Origin: Peribacillus saganii
Lineage (GTDB): Bacteria > Bacillota > Bacilli > Bacillales > DSM-1321
DNA: 33,952 nt
Direction: 5' to 3'
NCBI RefSeq assembly: GCF_003429095.1
Contig: NZ_QVTE01000070.1
Location: forward strand, 1 to 33,952
How positions within the stretch are numbered: the first letter of the stretch is position 1; each line of letters begins with the position of its first letter. Made by a program: the position numbers and the translations under genes. This document shows, piece after piece, positions 16,121 through 24,720 of this stretch. The notes below the pieces were generated by a model, which saw only the letters and a list, made by a program, of their open reading frames with translations, did no database searches and was not told the DNA's origin.

Positions 16121-16903
16121 ATGGAATTGGGTTTAAAAGGGAAGGTTGCAATCGTTACGGGCGGGAGTAAGGGGATAGGATTTGAAACTGCCATTCAATT
16201 TGTGAAAGAAGGGGCCAAGGTCACTATATGCGGGCGTGGCAAACAGGCCTTAGATCATGCTGCAGCATTGATTTATGAGCAAACAGGCGAAAAGATTTAT
16301 ACAGTCCAGGCAGATGTTTCCAAACCTGTGGATTGCAAAAAATTAATTGAACAAACAATAGGACATTATGGCTCCCTTGATATTTTAATCAACAATGCCG
16401 GAACATCATCAGCGAATCCTTTTGAAAATGTAAATGAAGACATGTGGCAGGAAGATTTAGATTTGAAGCTTTTTGGAGCAGTAAACTGCTCCAGAGCAGC
16501 CATAACATATATGAAAGAAAAGGGCGGCTCGATAATAAATATTACTGCTGTGATTGGAAAAGCTCCGCCTGCATCTTCGCTTCCTACATCGGTTACAAGA
16601 GCAGCCGGCATTGCTCTTACAAAAGCAATGAGCAAGGACCTGGGCCAATATTCCATTCGTGTGAATACGGTTTGTATCGGCCTGATACGAAGCAGCCAGA
16701 TAGAAGAAAAGAAATGGAAAAAGCTTGCACCTCATTTAACATGGGAGCAATTTTCTCAAGATCCCAAGCATGATATTCCACTCCGAAGAATTGGGGAGCC
16801 AACAGAGGCTGCCAAGGTAATAACATTCCTTGCTTCTGATGCGGCATCGTATGTCACCGGAACATCCGTCAATGTAGATGGAGGAAAAGGTGCTGTCGAT
16901 TAA
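16121..16903 (+). CDS. Short-chain dehydrogenase/reductase with altered catalytic site
   Basis: SDR-fold protein of 260 residues. It has an intact coenzyme motif TGGSKGIG (13-20), NNAGT (91-95), and the family C-terminus (ASYVTGTSVNVDGG). The catalytic positions differ: where classical SDRs have YxxxK, this one has Thr156 and Arg160 (PTSVTRAAG), and the usual catalytic Ser region reads NITAV. It may use another acid/base, or act as a divergent reductase or coenzyme-binding partner. ATG 16121 follows GGAGGTGG at 16105-16112; the GTG at 16109 is inside that site. The SDR at 29445 shows the same kind of replacement at the same residue numbers. Confidence 0.85.
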   Translation: MELGLKGKVAIVTGGSKGIGFETAIQFVKEGAKVTICGRGKQALDHAAALIYEQTGEKIYTVQADVSKPVDCKKLIEQTIGHYGSLDILINNAGTSSANPFENVNEDMWQEDLDLKLFGAVNCSRAAITYMKEKGGSIINITAVIGKAPPASSLPTSVTRAAGIALTKAMSKDLGQYSIRVNTVCIGLIRSSQIEEKKWKKLAPHLTWEQFSQDPKHDIPLRRIGEPTEAAKVITFLASDAASYVTGTSVNVDGGKGAVD

Positions 16904-16921
16904 TACAGTTTTAAAAAAATA

Positions 16922-16949
16922 AAATGGATACAATATCCCGTATCCATTT
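16922..16949 (+). other. Perfect 10-bp hairpin just upstream of the ferredoxin oxidoreductase genes
   Basis: AAATGGATAC (16922-16931) and GTATCCATTT (16940-16949) flank an 8-base loop. It ends 1-2 bases before the TGGAGG ribosome site of the next gene. Folding would crowd the site, so a translational or protein-binding role is possible. It has no T-run for termination. Confidence 0.45.
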
Positions 16950-16963
16950 ATGGAGGTATTAAC

Positions 16964-18694
16964 GTGGAGGAACTAACAATTGTTATTGGCGGTGAGCAGG
17001 GGGAAGGAATAGAGAGTGTTGGAGAAATTCTTACAAAAGTATTGAGCCAGAAGGGGTTTAATCTTTACGGATTTCGAAATTTTTCATCGCGCATTAAAGG
17101 CGGTCACTCTGATTTTAATTTAAGAGTGAGTTCTGGAAGAGAAATTTATGTCAATGCTGAAAGAGCGAATCTGTTAATTGCATTTGATCAGGCTACCATT
17201 GATTTATACAAAGACCAAATGGCGGCAAACAGCATTATTCTTTATGATTCAAAAAGCGTTAACCCTAATAACTTTGCCGACCTTCCTGAAGATGCCCTAA
17301 TCATTGAGGCTCCCTTTCAGCAGCTAGCTTTGGAATGCGGAAATTCAATCATGAAAAATATGGTTGCCATCGGAATGATATGTGGTTTAAACCAGCATTC
17401 TCCGATGGAATTTAAAGACGTGATTAAGGATCGCTTTTCTAAGAAAGGGATTAAAATCGTCGAAATGAATATCGAAGCCTTTGAAAAAGGCCATGATTTC
17501 GTTAAAGAAAAGGGCCTGTATTCCATACCTCTAGTCCCGGTAACAGATTCAAGAAAAATGTTTTTATCTGGTAATGAAGCAATGGTAATCGGAGCTGTCG
17601 CAGCAGGATGCCGCTTTATGGCTGGTTACCCGATTACCCCTGCATCAGAGATTCTTGAAAACTTAATTAAAATAATGCCTGAATATGGAGGTATTGTTGT
17701 ACAGGCAGAGGATGAGCTTTGCTCAGTTGCCATGGCAATTGGCGCAAGCTTTGCGGGTACGCGTGCAATGACAGCTACTTCAGGTCCAGGTGTTTCATTG
17801 ATGCAGGAAGCGGTTGGTCTAAGTGGAGCCGTTGAAATTCCTCTTGTAATTATCGATACACAGCGCGGAGGTCCAAGCAGCGGGCTTGCAACTAAAATGG
17901 AGCAAAGTGACTTGACTGCAATGCTGGGAGGTACTCATGGAGAAATACCAAGGATAATTATTTCTCCAAGCACGATACAGGAAGCCATGTATGATATGGG
18001 CACGGCATTTAATCTTGCTGAACAGTACCAATGTCCTGTATTTATTGCTGCTGACCTGGTTCTTGCAACTTCAAAACAGAGTACAGAAATCCTCGATACA
18101 CGCAAATTTGAAATGGATCGGGGCAAGCGAGTGACTGATGAAGATTTGCTGCTGCAGGAAGCAAAGGTTTTCGATCGGTTTGCCTTTACTGAGGACTATA
18201 TTTCTCCGCGCACTATTCCAGGACAAAAATATGGAACTCATCATGCTACAGGAATTGAGCATGGTGAAACAGGCCATCCAACAGAGGATCCGATAAATCG
18301 GAAAAAAATGATGATTAAACGGATGGAAAAGATAAATAGTGTGACGATCGGTGAAGACATAAAGGTCGAGGGTGTTGCCGAAGATATCCTGATTATCGGT
18401 TTTGGGTCAACTTATGGAGCAATTAAAGAAGCCTGTGAGCAGTTTCAGGCCAGCGGTATAAAGGCAGGGCTTGCCCATCTGCGTTTACTGCACCCTTTCC
18501 CTGCAAAACAATTAGAAAGATTAGTAAGTATGGCAAGACAGGTAATTGTCGTAGAAAACAATTATTCGGGTCAATTAGCAAATGTCATCAAGCAGCATGT
18601 CCAAGACCATGCAAAAATTCAAAAGCTGACGAAGTTTGACGGAACACTTTTTAAGCCTTCTGATATTTTGACATTTAGTAAGGAGCTGGTATAA
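16964..18694 (+). CDS. korA: 2-oxoacid:acceptor (ferredoxin) oxidoreductase, alpha subunit with fused gamma domain
   Basis: Large subunit (576 residues) of a KorAB-type enzyme that converts a 2-oxoacid plus CoA to acyl-CoA, CO2 and reduced ferredoxin. The N-terminal gamma domain (about 8-185) starts with GGEQGEGIESVG. A linker leads to the ThDP pyrimidine domain, beginning near SGNEAMVIGAVAAG with the hallmark GYPITPASEI. A C-terminal transketolase-like domain follows (about 465-570). The start is GTG 16964 after TGGAGG at 16951-16956. It abuts the beta-subunit gene directly. The subtype (pyruvate, 2-oxoglutarate, branched-chain or other) cannot be told by eye; the gamma-alpha fusion is typical of the two-subunit 2-oxoacid enzymes of archaea and Bacillaceae. 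Confidence 0.9.
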   Translation: MEELTIVIGGEQGEGIESVGEILTKVLSQKGFNLYGFRNFSSRIKGGHSDFNLRVSSGREIYVNAERANLLIAFDQATIDLYKDQMAANSIILYDSKSVNPNNFADLPEDALIIEAPFQQLALECGNSIMKNMVAIGMICGLNQHSPMEFKDVIKDRFSKKGIKIVEMNIEAFEKGHDFVKEKGLYSIPLVPVTDSRKMFLSGNEAMVIGAVAAGCRFMAGYPITPASEILENLIKIMPEYGGIVVQAEDELCSVAMAIGASFAGTRAMTATSGPGVSLMQEAVGLSGAVEIPLVIIDTQRGGPSSGLATKMEQSDLTAMLGGTHGEIPRIIISPSTIQEAMYDMGTAFNLAEQYQCPVFIAADLVLATSKQSTEILDTRKFEMDRGKRVTDEDLLLQEAKVFDRFAFTEDYISPRTIPGQKYGTHHATGIEHGETGHPTEDPINRKKMMIKRMEKINSVTIGEDIKVEGVAEDILIIGFGSTYGAIKEACEQFQASGIKAGLAHLRLLHPFPAKQLERLVSMARQVIVVENNYSGQLANVIKQHVQDHAKIQKLTKFDGTLFKPSDILTFSKELV

Positions 18695-19561
18695 ATGGCT
18701 ACTCTAAAAGATTACCGAATGGATATCAAACCCAACTGGTGCCCGGGATGTGGAGACTTTTCCGTTCTCGCCGCCATACAGAAAGTGGCAGTTAACCTGA
18801 ATATTGAAGCGGAAGATATGGCTTTCATCTCAGGAATTGGCTGTTCCGGCAGAATTTCAGGATATGTCAATGCGTATACAATGCACACAATGCACGGCAG
18901 AGCGTTAGCTACAGCACAGGGCGTCAAGCTTGCGAACCCTGATTTGCATGTGATTTGTGCGGGCGGTGACGGAGATGGCTTTGGTATTGGACTTAACCAT
19001 TTTGCCCACGCTGCCCGAAGAAATGTAGACCTCACTTATATTGTAATGGATAACCAAATATACGGTTTAACTAAAGGGCAAATGTCCCCAACCAGTCCAC
19101 AGGGAATGGAAACAAAATCAAGCCCTGGCGGTAATCCCGAACAGCCGATTAATCCATTGCAAATGGCATTGGCTTCAGGTTCAAGTTTCATAGCGCAGGC
19201 TTTTTCCGGTGATGTCAAACAGCTTATGTCCTTAATAGAACAAGGAATGCAGCACAAAGGTTTTGCGTTTATTAATGTATTTAGTCCATGTGTCACATTT
19301 AACAAAGTTTTAACTTATGAATATTTCAAAAAGAATCTTGTAAACCTTGATGAAAAAGAAGGATACGATCCATCAAATAGAGCAATGGCTTTCAATATGG
19401 TTGAAGAAACTGGAAGTATGTTTACAGGTCTACTATATAAACAAGAAAGAAAAACATTGACGGAATCACTTCCAAAAGGGTCTGGAACAAATATGCTGAC
19501 TAGAGATACTTTCATCTTAGACGATATTATGAAAGAAAAACTGATTAGCAGATATGTGTAA
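18695..19561 (+). CDS. korB: 2-oxoacid:acceptor (ferredoxin) oxidoreductase, beta subunit
   Basis: ThDP and iron-sulfur subunit (288 residues) of the KorAB complex. The N-terminal NWCPGCGDFSVL gives Cys16 and Cys19. With Cys50 (GIGCSG) and Cys199 (FSPCV), they match the four [4Fe-4S] ligands of archaeal-type two-subunit enzymes. The ThDP motif is GDGDG (91-95) to MDNQIYG (118-124), followed by LTKGQMSPTS, a segment typical of this family. AAGGAG lies 9 bases before ATG 18695, immediately after the alpha stop. A ferredoxin gene is not in the window, so the acceptor must be encoded elsewhere. Confidence 0.92.
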   Translation: MATLKDYRMDIKPNWCPGCGDFSVLAAIQKVAVNLNIEAEDMAFISGIGCSGRISGYVNAYTMHTMHGRALATAQGVKLANPDLHVICAGGDGDGFGIGLNHFAHAARRNVDLTYIVMDNQIYGLTKGQMSPTSPQGMETKSSPGGNPEQPINPLQMALASGSSFIAQAFSGDVKQLMSLIEQGMQHKGFAFINVFSPCVTFNKVLTYEYFKKNLVNLDEKEGYDPSNRAMAFNMVEETGSMFTGLLYKQERKTLTESLPKGSGTNMLTRDTFILDDIMKEKLISRYV

Positions 19562-19667
19562 GGCCCGTAAGGAAAGAGTCATTGTAAGCCATAAAGAACT
19601 AGTTTGGCTTTCTGCATGTAACCAATATGGGGTAATGGTGGCGGCCAAGTAATGGAGGTGATTTCCA

Positions 19668-21080
19668 TTGAATTACTCTGAAAACATTTATAAGCAATTA
19701 AAAGAGGCAATTACTGATCACGAACGAATTTTAATCGAGCTGGAGGATCTCCACAGCTATTCATTTGATGCCTCGTTTGGCAGCTATTTGCCTGAATTCG
19801 TGGTACAGGTTAAATCTGCAGAAGAAGTTTCAAAGGTTATGAAAATAGCAAATAAAGAAAAGATTCCTGTTACACCAAGAGGCAACGCTTCAAGTTTGAG
19901 CGGAGGGCCTCTTCCCGTAAAAGGGGGCATTGTTCTCGATGTCTCCTTATGGAATGATGAACTCTTAATTGACCCTGATGACATGATTGCCATTGTTTCC
20001 CCGGGAGTTATTACTGCCAGAATTGATGAAGCGGCAAATCTGTACGGTTTAATGTATGCGCCAGATCCAAGCAGTTCAAATATCTCGACAATAGCCGGAA
20101 ATTTGGCTGAAAATTCGGGTGGTCCAAGAGGATTAAAATATGGGGTGACAAAAGACTATGTTCTTGGCCTTGAAGTGGTAACGCCTGAGGGACAGATTAT
20201 CCGAACAGGCGGAAGAACGGTCAAAAATGTTACCGGCTATGATCTGACAAAGCTTATTGTCGGGTCTGAAGGCACATTGGGAGTGATTACGCAGGCGATT
20301 TTAAGATTAGTTCCAAAACCGCCTTCATCCAAAACGCTGATGACTATTTTTGATGATCTCGTGCGTTCGGGTGAAGCGATATCAAAGGTATTAAGTTCCG
20401 GGATAATTCCTTCTAAAATTGAATTGATGGATCAGGCCTCCATAATTGCGGTAGAAGAATATCAGCCGCTGGGTTTGCCGGTAGATGCAGAGGCTATTCT
20501 ATTAATAGAACTGGATGGCCATCCGGCTGCGATTGCCGATGAGATAGTGAAGGTAAAAGAAATTATGGATATGAAGGGCGCTAGAAACACCGTGATTGCG
20601 GAGTCGGACGCGGAGGCGACCGAATTGTGGAAAGCAAGAAAACTCGTTTCGCCAGCAATTGTTAGAACAAAGCCAACGAAAATTTCAGAAGATGCTACCG
20701 TTCCAAGGAGCAAAATACCGGAATTCTTTAAGAGGTTAAAAGAAATAAAAATAAAATACGGCGTTACTCTCGTTGTGTTTGGCCATGCCGGGGATGGAAA
20801 TTTGCACCCGAATATTATTTGTGATAAACGAGAGAAGGAAGAAATGATTAGAGTTGAACAGGCTGTGAGCGAAATTTTTACAGCAGCGATTGAACTCGGA
20901 GGTACTCTTTCAGGTGAACATGGTATCGGAACAATGAAAGCATCCTTTATGGAGCTTGAATTGGGGGAACATGGTGTGGACATGATGAAGAGAATAAAGC
21001 AGGCCTGGGATCCCAATATGATTATGAATCCGGGAAAAATATTTCCTGAAAAAGGACAAAAGTTGGTGTTAAGCGAATGA
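19668..21080 (+). CDS. glcD: FAD-linked 2-hydroxyacid dehydrogenase, GlcD-like, copy 2
   Basis: Close paralogue (470 residues) of the protein at 13412, with the same blocks: PRGNASSLSGGPLP, NLAENSGGPRGLKYGVTKDY, YDLTKLIVGSEGTLGVI, GHAGDGNLHPN and SGEHGIGTMKA. It oxidises a 2-hydroxyacid and works with the GlcF-type iron-sulfur protein, whose gene overlaps its stop by 4 bases. The start is TTG 19668, since GGAGGTG at 19654-19660 is 7 bases upstream and the nearby ATG is out of frame. The shared blocks with copy 1 imply a local duplication or two enzymes for related substrates or enantiomers. Which acid each takes is unknown. Confidence 0.9.
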   Translation: MNYSENIYKQLKEAITDHERILIELEDLHSYSFDASFGSYLPEFVVQVKSAEEVSKVMKIANKEKIPVTPRGNASSLSGGPLPVKGGIVLDVSLWNDELLIDPDDMIAIVSPGVITARIDEAANLYGLMYAPDPSSSNISTIAGNLAENSGGPRGLKYGVTKDYVLGLEVVTPEGQIIRTGGRTVKNVTGYDLTKLIVGSEGTLGVITQAILRLVPKPPSSKTLMTIFDDLVRSGEAISKVLSSGIIPSKIELMDQASIIAVEEYQPLGLPVDAEAILLIELDGHPAAIADEIVKVKEIMDMKGARNTVIAESDAEATELWKARKLVSPAIVRTKPTKISEDATVPRSKIPEFFKRLKEIKIKYGVTLVVFGHAGDGNLHPNIICDKREKEEMIRVEQAVSEIFTAAIELGGTLSGEHGIGTMKASFMELELGEHGVDMMKRIKQAWDPNMIMNPGKIFPEKGQKLVLSE

Positions 21081-22363
21081 AAGAGGTTGAAGGATTAGCC
21101 TATAACGAAACATTTAGCTGTGTTCAATGCGGCTATTGTCTGCCAGCTTGCCCTACTTATAAAACGATGAAGAAAGAAACACATTCTCCCCGGGGTAGAA
21201 TTAACCTCGTGAAAATGGCTGCGGAAGGAAAAATATCTCTAGAACAAATTCAAGAGCCGATTGAGCTATGTTTAGGGTGTAGGGCATGTGAACGCGTATG
21301 CCCGACAAACGTTCAATATGGCATGATTTTAGAGTCTGCGAAGGAAGTACTGAATCGTAAAGAAAAACAAGAATCGTCTGCTGCTGCCAAAACATTTAAT
21401 AATATCCTATTTAAACAGCTGTTCCCTAAAAAACGAAATCTTGCAAAAGCAAGTAATTTACTGTGGTTCTATCAAAAAACCGGTATGAAGAAGCTTGCCC
21501 ATAAAACTGGCTTAATCAATGTACTGCCTGAGAATCTAGCCTCCTTTGATAAAATTATTCCGGAAATTTCCAGCCCGAGTGAAAGGAAGAAACGGCAGCA
21601 GATTCTTACCCCGGACGGTGAGGTAAAATACCGCATTGCTTTTTTTACCGGTTGTGTAATGGATGCTGTTTTTGACAGGATTAATGACTTAAGCATGAAA
21701 TTATTGCAGGCAGGAGGCTGCGAAGTAGTTATTGTCCCCAATCAAAACTGCTGCGGGGCATTGCACAGCCATAGCGGCGAATTGGACTTAGCAAAGGAAC
21801 TTGCAAAAAGAAATATTGAAACTTTTGAACAAGAATCCTTTGATTTTGTTGTGAATTCGGCTGGCGGCTGCGGTGCCATGCTAAATGAATATCATCATTT
21901 ATTAAAAGCCGAGCCAGAATGGGCAGAGCGCGCAAAATGGTTTACTGGGAAAAGCGTGGATATTAGCGTTATTTTAAGTAAATTGGAATTGCCTTTGAAA
22001 AGGGAAATCAATAAAATTGTAACCTATCAGCCTTCGTGCCACATGAAAAACGTTCAAAAAGTAGAAAAAGAGCCTATCAATTTATTAAAATCAATCAAAG
22101 AATTAACCTTGCACCGAATGGAAAATGAGGATATGTGCTGCGGATCAGCCGGAATCTATAATATTGTTAATTACAAGGAATCAATGGAAATTTTAGATAA
22201 CAAAATGACAGATGTAAAAAAAGTCAGCCCTCAGGTAATCGTAACAACGAATCCCGGCTGTTTGCTGCAAATGAAATTAGGGATTGAAAGGGAACAAATA
22301 CAGCATAAAGTGGAAGCGGTTCATCTTGTTGAATTGCTGGCAGAGGCCTGCAATATAGTTTGA
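21077..22363 (+). CDS. glcF: GlcF-like iron-sulfur subunit (two [4Fe-4S] clusters, two CCG domains)
   Basis: Electron-transfer partner of GlcD (428 residues). Two ferredoxin motifs are clear: Cys15/18/21/25 in CVQCGYCLPACP and Cys65/68/71/75 in CLGCRACERVCP. Two cysteine-rich CCG domains follow, the first with FTGCVMD and NCCGALHSHSG, the second with SCHMKN and MCCGSAG. Together they bind further Fe-S or quinone-linked groups, as in glycolate oxidase and heterodisulfide-reductase-type subunits. The ATG overlaps the glcD stop (ATGA), a sign of translational coupling. It probably serves both GlcD copies in this window (inference). Confidence 0.92.
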   Translation: MKEVEGLAYNETFSCVQCGYCLPACPTYKTMKKETHSPRGRINLVKMAAEGKISLEQIQEPIELCLGCRACERVCPTNVQYGMILESAKEVLNRKEKQESSAAAKTFNNILFKQLFPKKRNLAKASNLLWFYQKTGMKKLAHKTGLINVLPENLASFDKIIPEISSPSERKKRQQILTPDGEVKYRIAFFTGCVMDAVFDRINDLSMKLLQAGGCEVVIVPNQNCCGALHSHSGELDLAKELAKRNIETFEQESFDFVVNSAGGCGAMLNEYHHLLKAEPEWAERAKWFTGKSVDISVILSKLELPLKREINKIVTYQPSCHMKNVQKVEKEPINLLKSIKELTLHRMENEDMCCGSAGIYNIVNYKESMEILDNKMTDVKKVSPQVIVTTNPGCLLQMKLGIEREQIQHKVEAVHLVELLAEACNIV

Positions 22364-22391
22364 AACCAACAGTTAGAATAGGAGAGTCATC

Positions 22392-23372
22392 GTGAAGCCA
22401 AAAGCAGTTATTTATAAGAAAATTCCGGAAAGTGTCCTTTCAGTTATAAAGGAAAGCTGTGATGTTAGTTATTATGAGAATCTGCAGGATTATTCAGATC
22501 CTGAATTCTTAGAGGATCTTAAGGATGCACAAGGCTTAATGGGAAGCAGTTTGCCAATAACGAAAGAACTGCTTGACCATGCACCAATGTTGAAGATCGT
22601 TTGTAATATCTCTGTCGGCTATAATAATTTCGATATTGAAGAATTATCGAAAAGAGGCATAATGGCTACCAATACTCCTGATGTGTTAACCGATACTACC
22701 GCGGATTTATTATTCGGCTTAATTCTATCAGCCGCCAGAAGAATCGCTGAATTGGATTCTTTTGTGAAAGAAGGCAGATGGAACAAGTTAATAGGAGAAG
22801 ATTGTTTTGGAGTGGACGTGCATCATAAAACGCTTGGAATAATCGGTATGGGGAGAATTGGTTCCGCAATTGCAAAGAGAGCACATTTAGGATTTGATAT
22901 GGATATTTTATATCATAATCGAACAAATAATGAGGCTGCGGAAACCCTTTACCGGGCTCAAAAATGCGAATTGGATGAACTGCTCGCAAAATCAGACTTT
23001 GTTTGTTTAATGACGCCATTATCGGCAGAAACAAAGCATTTAATAGGTCTTCGCGAATTTAAACAAATGAAGAAATCAGCGGTCTTTATTAATGGTTCCC
23101 GAGGAGAAACGGTAAATGAGGATGACATGATTGAAGCGCTTTCCAGCAGGATTATTGCCGGTGCCGGACTTGATGTGTATACGCAAGAGCCGATTAATCC
23201 AGATAATCGACTGTTAAAGTTAAAGAATATCGTTACACTGCCGCATATAGGATCTGCAACCAGCGAAACAAGAACAAAGATGGCTGTGCTTGCTGCAAAA
23301 AACCTTGTCAACGGTCTAACCGGAAAAACTCCGCCATCCATAATCAATCCCATCATTTTACATACCAGATAA
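22392..23372 (+). CDS. D-isomer specific 2-hydroxyacid dehydrogenase (glyoxylate/hydroxypyruvate reductase-like), copy 2
   Basis: NAD(P)-dependent 2-hydroxyacid dehydrogenase of 326 residues. The Rossmann motif GMGRIG is at 152-157; Arg237 (NGSRGE), Glu266 (QEP) and His285 (LPHIGS) form the catalytic set. DVLTDTTADLLFGLILSAARR-type wording near residues 97-117 is typical of glyoxylate/hydroxypyruvate reductases. After beta-2 it has HNR rather than an acidic residue, which hints at NADPH use, unlike copy 1 at 10136. The start is GTG 22392 behind GGAGAG. It lies 28 bases after glcF. Confidence 0.88.
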   Translation: MKPKAVIYKKIPESVLSVIKESCDVSYYENLQDYSDPEFLEDLKDAQGLMGSSLPITKELLDHAPMLKIVCNISVGYNNFDIEELSKRGIMATNTPDVLTDTTADLLFGLILSAARRIAELDSFVKEGRWNKLIGEDCFGVDVHHKTLGIIGMGRIGSAIAKRAHLGFDMDILYHNRTNNEAAETLYRAQKCELDELLAKSDFVCLMTPLSAETKHLIGLREFKQMKKSAVFINGSRGETVNEDDMIEALSSRIIAGAGLDVYTQEPINPDNRLLKLKNIVTLPHIGSATSETRTKMAVLAAKNLVNGLTGKTPPSIINPIILHTR

Positions 23373-23517
23373 ATTTAGTGTTAATTGCTTCCTGTTAGTT
23401 CATTGAAGTGACATCTTAAATCCTATGTTTTTGGACGATTTCAGCAGCTTTGCTGTTCAGCTATCTTGATTCAAGTAATTAAGGGTAATGTGGAAAAAAG
23501 AGAGGTTGTGAGTTTAA

Positions 23518-24207
23518 GTGGGAAACATTGGTTACCGTGTTATAAATGATTTTCAGCGTATTGAATCTAATGTAATAGAAGGCTATAAAGGGATAGCCAC
23601 ACCTGTTATCGGAGATGTAATGGGTAAAATGTGGGTCATGAATCATTTGATCAAATCTATTAATAGCCCGGGAATACATGTTGTAGGAAGCGCATTAACA
23701 GTACGCACCCATCCTTCAGATAATCTAATGGTCCATAAAGCAATGGATCTTGCCAAGCCGGGTGACATTATTGTAATCGACGCCAGCGGGGATACCCAGC
23801 ACGCGATTCTAGGAGAAATCATGTGCCATTATGCTAGAAGCCGAGGAATTGCCGGGTTTGTTGTGGATGGCGCAGTGAGAGATAGATTGAGTATTTCTAA
23901 TATGGGTTTTCCGGTTTTTTCAAAAGGGGTTACACCTCGCGGACCATACAAGGAAGGGCCGGGAGAGGTGAACACGGTAATCAGCTGCGGCAATGTTCCA
24001 GTTTCACCCGGAGATATAATTGTTGGTGATGATGATGGCGTAGCAGTCATTCCTAAGGCTGATGCGGAACTCGTGTTAACGAAATCTAATATTTTATTAA
24101 GGCAAGAGGAAGAGATAGTGCAAAAAATTGATCAGGGCCAGTGGGATCGCCGTTGGGTTGACCAAACTTTGGAGGCCAAAGGAATTGAAATTAAACAAAA
24201 GGTGTAA
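23518..24207 (+). CDS. RraA-family protein (HMG-aldolase/oxaloacetate decarboxylase-like), copy 2
   Basis: RraA-fold protein of 229 residues, close to catalytic aldolases in length. It has TPVIGDVMG (28-36), PGDIIVIDASGD (81-92), Glu100 in LGEIM, and the active-site signature DGAVRDR with Arg121-Asp122. The C-terminal SPGDIIVGDDDGVAVIP is complete. It would cleave or decarboxylate a 4-carboxy-4-hydroxy-2-oxo acid or similar with Mg2+. The start is GTG 23518; the GTG at 23508 is in another frame. It lies beside a relic of a fumarylacetoacetate-hydrolase gene, a family often found with RraA in 2-oxoacid breakdown. Confidence 0.87.
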   Translation: MGNIGYRVINDFQRIESNVIEGYKGIATPVIGDVMGKMWVMNHLIKSINSPGIHVVGSALTVRTHPSDNLMVHKAMDLAKPGDIIVIDASGDTQHAILGEIMCHYARSRGIAGFVVDGAVRDRLSISNMGFPVFSKGVTPRGPYKEGPGEVNTVISCGNVPVSPGDIIVGDDDGVAVIPKADAELVLTKSNILLRQEEEIVQKIDQGQWDRRWVDQTLEAKGIEIKQKV

Positions 24208-24209
24208 AT

Positions 24210-24559
24210 ATGACTGCAGAAGATATTTTGCAGCTAAATACCCGTTACCTGACGCGGTCGAAAAGTTTTGATACCTTCTTCAGTTTTGATTCTGAACTTG
24301 TAACTCCAGATGAAGTAAATAATGTTATGGATTTAAATGTATCTACCATAATTAATGGCACGCGCACCGTAAAAACGTTGTTTCGAACATGACATTCAAT
24401 CCAGGGTCATTCCACTCAAAAGTGATGACCATTCTGCCAGGGGATATTATCTCAGAGGGTACACCAGGGGCTGTGGTGATTCGCGACGGAAATGTTGTAG
24501 AATGCCAAATTGTTGGATTCCAATTTTTGTCCAATCGGATAAAGGATTTAAAATCCTAA
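24210..24559 (+). pseudogene. C-terminal relic of a fumarylacetoacetate hydrolase (FAH) family gene, frameshifted
   Basis: Two frames together make the C-terminal half of an FAH-fold enzyme. Frame one (24210 on) gives SKSFDTFFSF and LVTPDEV, the FAH middle segment, then NGTRTV. It hits a stop at 24390. The other frame continues without a gap as KNVVSN, MTFNPGS, ILPGDIISEGTPG and VVECQIVGF to TAA 24557-24559, the classic FAH C-terminal motifs. The junction is an A5 run at 24371-24375; one extra A would restore the frame. The N-terminal half of the family (about 100-150 residues) is missing, and the piece begins 2 bases after the RraA stop. It looks like a dead gene, formed by 5' deletion plus a one-base loss, unless the A-run is a sequencing error. 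Confidence 0.75.
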
Positions 24560-24562
24560 CAC

Positions 24563-24595
24563 AAAAAAGGGCTGTCCTCCTAAGGGGACAGCCTT
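24563..24595 (-). terminator. Rho-independent terminator of the dehydratase gene (possibly bidirectional)
   Basis: GGCTGTCC (24570-24577) pairs with GGACAGCC (24586-24593). Read on the minus strand, the stem is followed by a run of T (the A6 at 24563-24568), so it best ends the dehydratase transcript. On the + strand only CCTTT follows, giving weaker termination of the long catabolic run. Confidence 0.75.
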
Positions 24596-24720
24596 TACAA
24601 TGAAATTCAAGATACCGGTATGAATCGTTTTGATTTTTCAAGCGCCCTCGGGCGGACGGTTAATAAGATAACTTGCCTTCCCAATCAAGTATAACCAGAT
24701 AACAGGTTCATGGTTTGTAA

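Noticed and set aside
16457..16847. Several overlapping minus-strand frames antisense to the SDR at 16121
   Set aside because: Their translations are Cys/Ser/His-rich shadow sequence and the SDR on the + strand is unambiguous.
20462..21016. Long minus-strand open frame (184 codons) antisense to the second GlcD gene
   Set aside because: It mirrors a well-supported flavoprotein gene; its Ser/Pro-rich translation has no recognisable domain and no ribosome site.
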